Notes under the pieces: model-generated
What the model was told of the DNA's origin: nothing
What the model saw: the letters and a program-made list of their open reading frames with translations, nothing else
The model's database searches: none
Assembly: GCA_026261815.1 (NCBI GenBank)
Contig: JAMPIT010000890.1
Coordinates: 9,516,001 to 9,580,000, forward strand
Origin: Monarcha castaneiventris obscurior
Lineage: Eukaryota; Chordata; Aves; Passeriformes; Monarchidae
DNA: 64,000 bases
Reading direction: 5' to 3'
Shown: positions 53,701 to 64,000 of the stretch, piece after piece
Layout of the letters: the number at the start of each line of letters is the position of its first letter
How positions within the stretch are numbered: the stretch's first letter is position 1
Program-made: the position numbers and the translations under genes

Positions 53701-56700
53701 CAATGCTGGCTAAAACCTTGACTCATTTAACCACTTGTGAGCAAAGAGTTACTTTACTCCAGATTAAAAGAAAACCAAACTGGATTATGTTAACAGCCAA
53801 GGGACACCTGAAATAAGTGTAGCACTTGTTTTTCTTACTGGTGGTATTTTTGGTGACATAGATGGCAAGAAAAAAGGACAGTAGTTTTATTTGAGTGTCA
53901 TCTGTTTGTGTCCTAGGAATGGCTCTGGTTAATAACAGCAGTGTGGATGACAGGGACGCAGTCTAAAAAAGGAGGTAAACTTTTCCACTTTGCTTTTAAA
54001 GGGCAGAAAATATTCTTTATGGAGGTTTACTGGATTGGTGCTTTTGAAAGCTGAGTGTGATACAATATGCAATGTGATGCATTTCATTTTAAACTGCTTG
54101 TAAGCATAATAGTCCTCATGTTCAATTATAGTTATGCTTTAACTTCTCAACTAATTGGAGCTTCTACCTCCAGTCCTCACTGATTTTTACATTTATGTTA
54201 ATCTTTCTAAGGTAAAAATATTAAGCATTAATACCAATCTATTGAATTGTTAGCATTTTTGAAGGATAACCAATAATTTTTGAGGGATCACCTGTGATAT
54301 TTTGAAAATAGTCCCATATATGAAGCTTTGCTAGCTTGTACACAGAGGAGATTTATAAAGCAAGCCATCCATTTGTAGAAAAAAACAGAAATGAAAATCC
54401 TTTATTAAAGATGCCTCTGTAGATACTTCACAGGAGAGGGGAAAAAAAGGCACAAAAGATAAAAGCAGAGAGATTAATTCCGCAGATTGGTACTGAAAAT
54501 ACAACCCTGTATTTGCTGCACGGATTTACAAACAGCAGTGGAGACCTGGGATTTAGTGTTGCATTTGTCCATGTTCTTAATAACATTAGCTCTTTATGAA
54601 TCAGGAAGCAGATACCAGACTGTGCAAGAGCTTTATCAAGTCTGAGAGTTTCACAGTAAGAATGTTTGATTATATTTCTGAAATAATTTACTCATCAAAC
54701 AGCGCTATTAAATGTAGGATACCTTTACAACACTGTTTCTGTTGTTGTTTTCACATTCTATTTTGCTGGCAATAAATCATTTTGAAGCAATTCATTTTTT
54801 ACACATTGAGAGATAGACAGCAGATCCTGAACTCAGCAGATGACACATTAAATTCAGAGACATGTCAGTCACATTTAAAGCATGTGGCCAACTCCTACAG
54901 CAGATCATTCCAGTGGAAAAAACACTGCAGTTCTCTATCCATGTCAAGCTGAAATAGAATTTTATTCTTCTTCACCTAGATAAAGAATTTTTTATGCATG
55001 TTCTGTACTTTGTCACAGAGTAGTAGTAAAAGAATAACCAATATCCATATCATAAGTACAGAGCTCTTACCCCAAAGACCAGACTTTTAACCAACACCAC
55101 CTGGATTATTCAGTGTTTCCCAAATAGAAGGCATATTTTACAAATAAAAATAAAGAATGTTATTTCTTATTACAACAAAGGAACATAATGTTTCAGACAT
55201 TGGTATCCACCTTTGGCTATCCACTAGGATTTTGAGAATAAACTTCAGAAGCCTTCAGTCTGAGAAAATGCAGGCAAACATGATCTGGCCTGGAGCTCTG
55301 CTCTCCTGCAGACTGTAACACTCACTGCTGAACAGGACTGACACCTCCAGTGCTGCTCCTCAGGGCTGGATTTGTTTGTAGGAATTGGCTTGTTTTGATA
55401 AAACATCCATGACTATTTAGTGAAGTAGGAAAATCCCATCAAAGATAAGCTTTTGCTGACAAACTGATGTTTGAGCTTCTCGGTGCACAAGAAAGTTTGC
55501 TGCATCTTCATTTTAATGTGTTTAGGGAACTACTCCTGCACTGTGGTGTTCAAGCCTGACTTACAATATGTTTTTTATTTTATGCAACCAAAGCTGGGTA
55601 GTAGAATGCAGTTGCACTGGATTTTAGCTTTCAGCTGTCCAAAGCAGTCAATGTTAAGTATTACTTTTGCACCTTGGCCTGTAAGGGATGATAAGCAATG
55701 TCTGCAGTAATTGTGTATATTTCTGCTGTCTCTGTTATTCAGTGTTAAAGTTTGGACTGTGCAACTCTGAAAATTTTCTCTGGATTTTTTGCATCTATTA
55801 TTTTAGCTAATAGTTTTAAAGAGAAACCTTACAGTATCACGTTTCAGGGCATCGCTATTGGAGTTTTTATGGGTATTAGGCAAAAATTCCAAACAAGTGC
55901 TCAAGTGCTATTCGCTATGCATCAAAGATGTTCAGATTTTAATAGGTAATGTCCTGAGTATTTCCTTTATTGTAATTATTATTCTAGCGGGAATGTGCTT
56001 TTTCCTCTAATGCAACCTCTCTCTGCTGGAAAGCTTGTGATGAGTGCATTTCCTTCCTTTGATGCTAATCATTAAATCTAACTGTAAACAGGAGTGAAAA
56101 TGGACACAAATGTGACAGATGTGGCTTTCTAAATTGACATTTGTGGAAGAAGCTCTTTGCACATTTTCATAACACAACACCACCAATATTTCCCTTAAGT
56201 AACACGATGGCTCTTGTCAAACACTTCCCCAAAAGGTCAGTCAGTTAGGCTGTAGCTTTTGTTCTCCCTGGCTGCTGCTGCTGCACATTCCATCTCCAGG
56301 TGACATTACAGAGAAGGCAGTACTGCAGCCAGGAGACCTCCACTTCTCCACTAAAAATCCCTTCAAGAGAGTGGGGATGGTACTTAAGGTGGGCTTCTTT
56401 GGCATAGGAGGAAACCCCCAGGATACTTTCCTTTATGCAGAAAATGAATCTGCCTCTCTCTAATACCTCTGGAGTGTGCAGCATGTATTCTTTAGCAAGG
56501 TGTGATAATCAAGGCATTGTCACATGCTGATATTTTGTGTTTCCTGGGGTGTTTCTAATGCTTTTAGAAAGCACAATAAACAATAAATATAAAACAGAAA
56601 AAAAAGAGCTTGTATCTATAATACTTCTGTACATTTGATTTTATTGCATGTTATTTAAATGTTATACATGCCAAACCTCTGCATTTATTTCCATATTTTC

Positions 56701-58710
56701 CTGTTCCTCCATGAAGTAAAACTGCAGGACCTGGGGACAAATGGGAAGAGAAAGCAAGAAAGTTTTTGTCATTAAGCTTTTTGCATATTATATTACAAGG
56801 GGGGCTAAATGTCTCTGGTTTGAAAAGTAGTTTACTTATGGACCTGAAGGAAAGCTTTAATAATTCCACTAGAGAGATGGCAGATATTTTGCAGAGTAAT
56901 AAAATTATACAATCTTTTGTCAAATGTTCAGAGAGCTAGTAAAGCTAATGCAGTCAAACAAGAGGATCAAGGACATTCCTTAAGCTCTGGAAGTAGAGTA
57001 TGGTACTTGCAAAGATTTTTAACTGCAGGCTTGAGAACTACACATGAATGCATATATATCCAGTTTTTGTGATTTATGTTGACAGGGCGTATGCTACCAA
57101 TGCTGGGAATTATTTTCCCCTGACATAAAGGTCTCTCAATAATTGAAATTTGACCTGAACGTGAGGGATTGGTTGGGGTAGCTCAGTATTATCAAATTTT
57201 CCATAAATTTCTTGAATGGATTGACCTTTAGCATCTTTTTAAAACTCTAATGTTTCCCACTGCATCTCTGTGATGGCCTAAATTTATAACTCTCCCGTTC
57301 TAGCCGGAGATAAGGATTAAATGTGTGCTTATATTTTTCTTCTCTCGCCCTCTACACTCCTGCCAAGTTCTGGAAGCATTGGTTATAGGTGAGAGTTTTC
57401 AGCCCCTTTTAACAAAAGAATTGGTGAGATGAGTTCCATCTAATGCATTGACATTTTATGATGAATAAATCTTAATTTAGTCTCTGAATCATTAAATGAT
57501 TGAGTTTTCTTTTTAGTGAAGATATTGATCTCTCCCCTTCCTTTTTTTCATTATTGTTGTTGCAAAGTACTGAGGAGTTCGTTTTTTTCAATTGTTACAA
57601 ATCTGTTTTATGCATGCAAATAATTTCAGTACAGTGCTTTTCCATTTCTGGAGTTCATGGCACTTTCTCATGATCAAAATATTCAATAGGTGTTCATATA
57701 TGGATCAGGAATTTCTCCCACTGATTACTGGTTTTCCATGAGTGTGTGCATGGGCACGTCTATCTTTGTAATTTTTTCATGAGCTTTTCTCAGAAATAGA
57801 CCAGAAATATGACTTAACATTTTTTGTGGAAGTGGTAGTTTATGTATTGATTGTCTTCCCCTTAAACTTTGATCATTGCTGGCTGTTACTGAAAACCTTT
57901 CACTTTAGCTGTATTTCTAGAGAATGAAGAATTTGTGCTTTTGAAGGCATTTCAGCAGGCTCCTGCTGGTTCAGATACACAGGGATCTCCAGTGTGATTG
58001 CTTCTTTGGGGTTTCCCAACTTCTTGAGGTGTGTCCATGGACACCCGTTCTCCGTTAGTTACTTGCACAGGCACTTCTGCCTTCAGTTACTCTTGCAATC
58101 TGTGGCTCTTGTGACATCAGGGCAGTAGGAATGGTGTGTCAACATCATTTAATACAATATATAACCATAGCTATGTAGGTACAGCTACTTTACAGCTACT
58201 CTGAACACTGGTTAGGCAATTACACAAAAACATTATGAAGCTAAGCCCAGAAACTAAGCACACCACTTTAAATGCAAATATATGCGTGTATATGTATATT
58301 TTAAGAGTAGACAGTTTTAGAAGGATGGAAACAGCTATGAAGCAAAGCATCTGGGGCAGAGAATTTAGTCAGACCAATGAGAATGATAATGGGGAACTGT
58401 TTAAGACAACTTCCTGTACACATCTTAAAGCCTTAATAAAAGAGTAGTACATACAGGTTCTTTTTTATTGTTTCTGGGATTGTTCAGTGCACTTCTGGCA
58501 GATTTACATCTCTGTAATTTTGGGCAGTGAAATAAAAATTTTATTATTTTTTTTAAATTACTTTTTTTTAGGAAACACAGTAATGTAGTTTTTCATAAAT
58601 GTATGCAAAAAGCGTTTTTCTTATCTATGAATATATCTGTTGAAGTAGGGTTTGGTAAATCTTTGGTAAAAATATTTGTGTAAGTTAATGACTGAGTGTT
58701 GTATACTGTA
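50716..58710. other. AT-rich non-coding DNA, no gene seen
   Basis: About 8 kb of unique sequence. A small quasi-palindrome made of acctacc / ggtaggt words occurs at 50967-50998. T-rich run at 58541-58569. All frames are below 90 codons and unrecognised. Confidence 0.55.
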
Positions 58711-58925
58711 TATCTGGACTTTTGGGGGCCTTTGACATGGGTCCCCACAACATCTTTCTCTCTAAACTGCAGAGGTGTAGATTCGGTGGGTGGATTGTTG
58801 GGTGGGTGAACAATTGCTTGGACAATCACGTCCGGAGGGAATGGTCAGTGGCTCAGTGCCCAGGTGGACATTGGTGACAAGTGGTGTCCCCCAGGGGTCC
58901 GTACTGGGTACCAGTATTTTTGTTG
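58711..58925 (+). repeat. CR1 LINE reverse-transcriptase fragment
   Basis: This is an internal piece of CR1 ORF2, plus-strand oriented. It begins at the equivalent of YLDFSKAFDTV (here 'tatctggact...cctttgacatgg', domain A, already mutated). It passes through the 'cacaacatctttctctctaaactg' and 'gattcggtgggtgga' segments and ends at domain B, where the frame still reads TSGVPQGSVLG at about 58876-58908. Similarity stops near 58925, before the FADD catalytic motif. Both ends are missing, unlike standard 5'-truncated insertions, so later deletion is implied. The short minus-strand frames over this area are antisense by-products. Confidence 0.9.
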
Positions 58926-61900
58926 CTGAAAATTTAATATATCTTTGTTCTAGCAAGTTCTGCAAAGGGTTGTGAAGCATCTGATAATTGCCTTATTTGT
59001 CAAGCACTAATTAACAGCAAATATTTTTTTAGTTTCATTTCCCTTTTTTTGGAGGTTGGGGGAACGAATGTTCTCTGAAAAAAAGAAACATCTGGTTTGT
59101 TTTAAAGTATTACCAATTGCAATATACAGATTGTTTTGTTCCTTAAAAATAGACAGAACTTTGCTAAGTGTATGGCAGGAGACATCCACTGTGGCCATTT
59201 GTAACTGCATCAGGGGTTTGTCCAGAATGTTCTCCAGCAACCTATTTTGGTGTAATTCTACTCTGTAAATCTTTTACAATGGCTGTTGTGTGCTTATTAT
59301 GAACTACAGTGCAGCTGCGATGGAACGCAGTTGTATTAACTGTAAATGTTAGCTGCATATAGTCCCCTCCTAGAGAAATAGCTTTTTTGGCAAGTATGGG
59401 TGGGGATTTTTTTATATCAGTGATCAAATGTCCAGGAATGGGATTTAGATCTTTTTTGTTTTATCCTTTCTCCAGAACTGACCTGGGGAAGAAGTTGAAA
59501 GGAAATAAGAGACTGCGGCAGTTTTCTCCCTGATGATTTTTATACAGGATAATGACTCATTCTTTTAGTAGTTTCAGATCAGCATATTTCAGTTGTAGTT
59601 TGAAATATTCTACATTTTGGTGGCAAATTATAAAAATTAATATCAAAAGTTGTTCAGATTATCTTCTGCAAGCCCCCCTAGAGAATTTGGCAGGCATTAG
59701 TTAAAGTTTAAACACTTGTCAACAAACTACTGTTTAGACAAGCCATTCATTTGCTGAAAACATTTTTTATATCAAACCAATACACAATTCATGTATTTTT
59801 GATTCTTATACATTTCTTCTGTCATTTTGTATTTCTGTACATACAATCCCACTCATTTCAAATGAGTAAAAAACTATTAAAATTAGTTTTTAACTGTGGT
59901 CCTCACCAGTTCCTTTTCTTCGATGGCTTTTCCAATAGAGTGTGGTTGTTTTCACTGTTTGGTTACTTGCACTTTTTTGCTTTTACAAACCTTTCATGTG
60001 GCATGTTTGTATTTACCTTGAAATTGTGTGTCTTTTTTGCTCTCTCTTATCTGTTCTGTGAGGTATTGCCTCCATTTTTTCTGTACTGCACAATGTATTT
60101 TTTTCAGGTCGCATATTCCCTCTTCCTTCTAGGCCCCTTTCATCCTATTAAAAAAAAAAAAAAGGAAGAAAGAAAACCTTTATTGAGTTATACTATGGTA
60201 TAACTCTTTTGTGACATGGTCAAAGTCACTGCATGGCACAGACTATAACTAAATCTATTCTCCCTAGCCCAATAATTGTCTCTAATATACACAAAAAAAC
60301 AGTGGCAACAGAACTTCTAGGCTCAAGTCAGAGCAAGACTTCTTGCCAAAATGGAAATAAACTTCACAATATCACTTCTTCATCATAGTAGGAGCTCTGG
60401 TAGACCAGAAAAAATACTGCTTCCTCCATTGTGGAAAATGTTACTGGTTGTTTACTGACAATTTTGGGGGGGAAAAAAAGGCAAAAAGAAAAGCAAATAC
60501 ATTCTTAGTTTCCATCTTTTTTGTTGAATGAGTATTTTAAAAATCTGATAGATGGGGGCAAATGTCAGTATCAGAGAAGGTACACAGCACACTATTCCAT
60601 AAAAGTAGTAGTTTTTTAAGAAGATGATTTGGTTTCTCATTAATTAAACAGGTGCAAGCATAGATTTGTTACTAAACTGGAAAACGAAATGAAAATATCA
60701 AGCAAAACTCTGAGAAAAATATGTTTAATTAAATTGCAAGTCTTTGGGGGAAGAGAGATTTTGTGTGTGAAACTGTTCTTAGCTCACCTGGATCATGACC
60801 AAAAATCCTACTTTGCTAATGCTGTACCTCCCATGATGGACTTGGTCATAAACAAAATGTTTGTGTCCATGGATGTGCAAGTGTCTTAAGTGTGTGGAAT
60901 TGGGAAGAACAGAGGGCAGTGACAGCTACCTTCCTGTGTCTTAGAACAACCTGAAATCTTATTCAGACTGCCTAGTTTATTATTTAACTCCATTTAACAC
61001 CTGCCCTGAATGTAATTGCAAACGTGGACAGGCTTACAGCTGTGTAACTGAGGACATAAATATGTACATATTTTTTTGGAGCATTGTTTCATTGCTATGA
61101 CAGGCGACCACTCAGAATCAAACAGGACTTTCTAGGCCCCTTCTCAGCAAAATGCAGTTTGGTTTTGCTGCAGTGGGCTGGTCACTGGTCCATGTTCACC
61201 AATGAGTAGGAGAAGGGCATCTTCTTAATCTTCTCCTCTGACTTAATATTCTATCTTCTCCAGCATTTTGAGTGTTAGACCACACTTACAGCCACTTTCA
61301 CAGGACTGTGCTCCTTCGCTGAAATCCCAATAATTTCTTTAATCCAATATATGTGCTTAACTTCACATCTGCAGCTGTTTTGCATAAGAATGTCTGGCCA
61401 AAATGATGCCTTGCTGAAAGGTATCTTCTCTCCTTATGAGGTTATTCCCTTTCTCTCCAAACCATACCTGGAGGAATTTACTCCAAACTCCTGCTTGTGA
61501 TCACATGGCTGTGGTGCACCATGTCACTATGGTTTTTGATGGAAAGCATTATGTAAAGCATCATCAGTAACGAATGGAGAAAGATCTCTGAATTTATATT
61601 CTTCTGAAGAACTGGAGTAAGTTAAAGGCAGATAGCTTAACCAATTCCTTACATAATTTAAAGCAATGTAACATTTCCCCTTTCACAGACTTGTTGTGAT
61701 AGTTCTCTATTTCAAAGTTTATTGAATTTTTTGAGATATATTTAAAAATATGAATAATTGATATTTGAAATTATTACTGTTTCTCAGGAAAAGCTGTATC
61801 TACTAGGACTTTCTATAATCTGAAAAGAATTACATTTTGTTTTTTATAGAACACTTCTAAAATGGATTTTTCTATGAAAAATGCTTTTTAGAAGATTAAG

Positions 61901-62109
61901 CCAGAATGTCACCTTATCTAGTTTTCTGTGGCCTCTGACATGTGCTAATTTAAATTCATTCCTATGATCTCATGATTTTACTAGTCTATAAAAGCAAGTT
62001 ATTATCACTGTACAAATTCAGAGTAGTAGCACTTAGTCTTATGTAATGATTTATCATTTATTTTCTTCCACTTTACACGTGCTAATTCACAAGGTCTCTG
62101 TGTGTGCAG
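58926..62109. other. AT-rich non-coding DNA, no gene seen
   Basis: The 150-codon frame at 59751-60203 (plus) is dominated by Phe, Leu, Ser and Tyr from T-rich sequence. It ends in a poly-lysine stretch from an A run at about 60152-60163, as expected of chance. A 9-bp inverted repeat with a 4-nt loop (gagttatac/gtataactc) is at 60185-60206. A G-run followed by an A-run lies near 60466-60479. Confidence 0.55.
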
Positions 62110-62200
62110 AAGAGCAGTGTTATTAAAACCCAGTTTATAGGTAGGTAAACTGGGGCAAAAATTTTGAGGGTTTTGCCAGCAGCTGACAGCAAGTCAGCTT
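62110..62200 (-). repeat. possible ancient MIR-like SINE fragment
   Basis: The order 'gttattaaaaccca', 'gtttatagg', 'gtaaactggggca', 'ttttgccagcagctgac', 'agcaagtcagc' parallels the reverse complement of the MIR core (ttattatccccattttacagatg, aaactgaggca, cttgcc, acacagc, agtaagtggcag). The match is loose, and I judged it only by eye. Confidence 0.25.
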
Positions 62201-62770
62201 TAATGAGGGATAGATAGGCTCAGACTGTCTGGATTTTTAGTTGGCTTACATCTATTATCCCATCAGCTGAATGCAGTTCACATGAATTTGAAGTCATTAG
62301 CTAAATAAGACTCTCCTGTGCTGCTCTGCATATGTGAAAAATTTGTGTCTTCTGGAAACGGAAGGCTTTTTTACTATGGTGAAGGAAGTTAGGGCTTAGC
62401 TGTGTGAGGCACTCCACTGAAAAATAGGGAAGTTTTACTCTCATAGATGTTATAGATGTAACACATTATACAGTACTCTTCAGTCTTGATGGTAGTGATT
62501 TTTCTCTCTTCTTAATTAAGGCAAATTATCTTCCACTAATCTCGGTCATGCTCCATTTAGAGCATTACTGATATATTGGTAAGTTGTCTTGCCTTGGTTT
62601 TTATAAAGGTCTCCCTGTCATCTTCGTACTGCCCAATTTTCTAGGTCACTGAAATTTTCTTGTGAAAACAAATCCAAAATTTGTGTATGCATAAGATTTC
62701 AGAGAAATGTGGGTACTTACATTCTTATGGAAGCCTTGATAACAGGTTTGTTGTGGTTTTTTTAAAGAAA
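62201..62770. other. non-coding DNA, no gene seen
   Basis: Nothing was recognised. Confidence 0.6.
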
Positions 62771-62820
62771 GTCATAGAATTACAGAATAAAGTGGAATTT
62801 TTAGCTCAAGTCTTCCAGAA
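62771..62820 (-). repeat. possible CR1 3' tail remnant
   Basis: The words gtcatagaattacagaat followed by 'gtggaatttttagctcaagt' resemble the reverse complement of a CR1 terminus (tcatagaatcacagaat, then ggttggaa...). It is only about 50 bp and diverged, so uncertain. Confidence 0.35.
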
Positions 62821-63595
62821 AGTATAACATGTTTTGAGAACAGTTTCTTAGGGACAAAGCCATATTGCACTCTTTTCATCTGAGAACGATAAATAAGGAG
62901 TAACACTTTTTGGCCACTAAATACCAGTGCTTCTGTGCTGGATGTACCTATACTTCTCTACCATAAAGTATCTGAGTGTTGGTTCTTGAATGATTTGTAG
63001 TTTGAAACTCTTCACAAAACACTGTCCAGGTTTCCCTGGTGCGCTGTCCACAAGTCAAAAGAAAAAAGGAAATGCTTTATTAATTTTAGTGGCTTTTTTT
63101 CAACAGGCTATTTTATGGTCACTTCCCTACTACCTGTGCTTTGCCTCATCAACCAAAAATCTTGTTCTTCCTGCAGTAGCTATTATGGAAGTGAAACAGA
63201 TAATGTTTGCATTCCCCTGGGTCAGTGAATGCCACCTCAGGTCTGCCTCAATTGGAGCTGGTGCTGCTATCACGGGCTCTTCAGAAATTCTGTTTTCCTC
63301 TGCCTGAAACTTATTTTTTGGTAGCTGTACTATGAATGTTAATGGTTCAAGGCTACTTAAGAAAGTATTTTTAGAAAAAGAGCTTAGGAAGTTGTCTCTC
63401 TATCTTTTATTGGAGATACTGTTCTGATTCATTTGGCTGTGTGATCCCAGGATGCTTTTTCTAACACCTCTGATTTGAGAAAAGTGTATTGATAGTAGAA
63501 CTCTCTTGTGACTTGCCCCTTTCTACCAGCAAACTCAATGATTTTAAAAGACATTATTTATGGTACTTCACTCTTGCCTTTGGAGAGTATTGTCT
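62821..63595. other. non-coding DNA, no gene seen
   Basis: A 105-codon frame (62990-63307, plus) has no recognised domain and no splice context. Confidence 0.5.
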
Positions 63596-63748
63596 TTGCT
63601 GCTTGTGCTTTTGGTTTTGGTTGTTTGGTTTGACTTGCTGTTGTTGTGGGGTTTTGGTTTTTTTGAGGGGTGGTTTCTTTTTTGGGGGTTTTTTGTTTGT
63701 TTATTTGTTGTTTTGTTGGCTTTTGGTTTGTTGGGTTGTTTAGTTTGG
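63596..63748. repeat. strand-asymmetric G/T low-complexity tract
   Basis: About 150 bases are almost entirely G and T on the plus strand: ggttttggttgtttggttt words, T6-7 runs and G-runs of up to five at 63684-63688. Five overlapping frames on both strands arise only from this composition. Smaller A/C-rich or G/T-rich patches with similar words occur at about 3830, 8755, 19055 and 38940. Confidence 0.9.
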
Positions 63749-64000
63749 ATTTTTCCAGAAGTCTTATTTCCTGTGTCACTTATAGCTTCTGTTTCTCTTA
63801 GCTCAGTCAATATCCATGTTTTCTGAACAAACCTTCAGTCAGAATCAGAGTTGCATGGTTGATAACTTCATAACTTCTGAAAATGTTATTCAGTTCATGT
63901 TGTGTTCCTCTTTTTTTCTAATAGCAAAATAAAAATGTGAGGTTGTTTAGTAATATCCCTTATCCAGGATCTTTTACTGCCTCTGAACCCCACCGTGGTT
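63749..64000. other. non-coding DNA, no gene seen
   Basis: Nothing was recognised up to the window edge. Confidence 0.55.

Noticed and set aside
59751..60203. 150-codon hydrophobic open frame, seemingly a membrane protein
   Set aside because: Its Phe/Leu/Ser/Tyr bias comes from T-rich DNA and it ends in poly-lysine from an A run. There is no domain or splice context.
63558..63826. Cluster of five overlapping frames, including a Lys/Gln/Pro/Asn-rich one
   Set aside because: Low-complexity G/T tract read in several frames on both strands.
1..64000. CRISPR array, prophage or endogenous viral genes
   Set aside because: No regularly spaced direct repeats and no recognisable gag, pol, env, capsid or integrase reading frames were seen.

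Overview
The window looks like non-coding DNA from a bird, most likely a passerine (songbird). The best clue is a 145-bp SINE at 33249-33393. Its left half is a decayed tRNA-Ile(AAT)-like sequence and its right half is a CR1 LINE tail, the architecture of TguSINE1-type elements known from zebra finch and relatives. Several CR1 LINE fragments (the dominant avian retroposon), a CR1-style 3' tail on the minus strand and an overall AT-rich background agree with this. I see no prokaryotic gene organisation. The reading frames present are short, mostly below 100 codons, overlap on both strands and have low-complexity or antisense-of-repeat composition.

Layout: 1-9.7 kb is unique AT-rich DNA with one CR1 internal fragment (1243-1985, + strand) and a poly-T run (7146-7168). 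A 5'-truncated CR1 3' end lies at 9698-9883 (minus). From 10 to 31 kb the sequence is almost repeat-free. It carries an (AT)n microsatellite (14256-14284), a perfect 19-bp-stem palindrome (15313-15353), a G-quadruplex motif (24902-24923) and a possible very old MIR-like SINE (28757-28855). At 31514-31599 there is a degenerate interstitial telomeric repeat. The SINE follows at 33.3 kb, next to one weak candidate exon (33728-33840, minus). Three more hairpins lie at 36.5, 38.0 and 42.3 kb. Two GC-richer islands stand out at 45.3-45.75 kb and 50.2-50.7 kb. A second CR1 reverse-transcriptase fragment is at 58711-58925. The window ends with a second possible MIR-like piece (62110-62200), a possible CR1 tail (62771-62820) and a strongly strand-biased G/T tract (63596-63748).

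No protein-coding gene, RNA gene, CRISPR array, prophage or viral gene could be supported. The simplest reading is a gene desert or the inside of a very large intron. The points most worth following are the interstitial telomeric block with its CATTC-containing derivative, the perfect and pre-miRNA-sized hairpins, and the possible conserved or exonic pieces. Every repeat call rests on remembered family consensus patterns, not on a database search.
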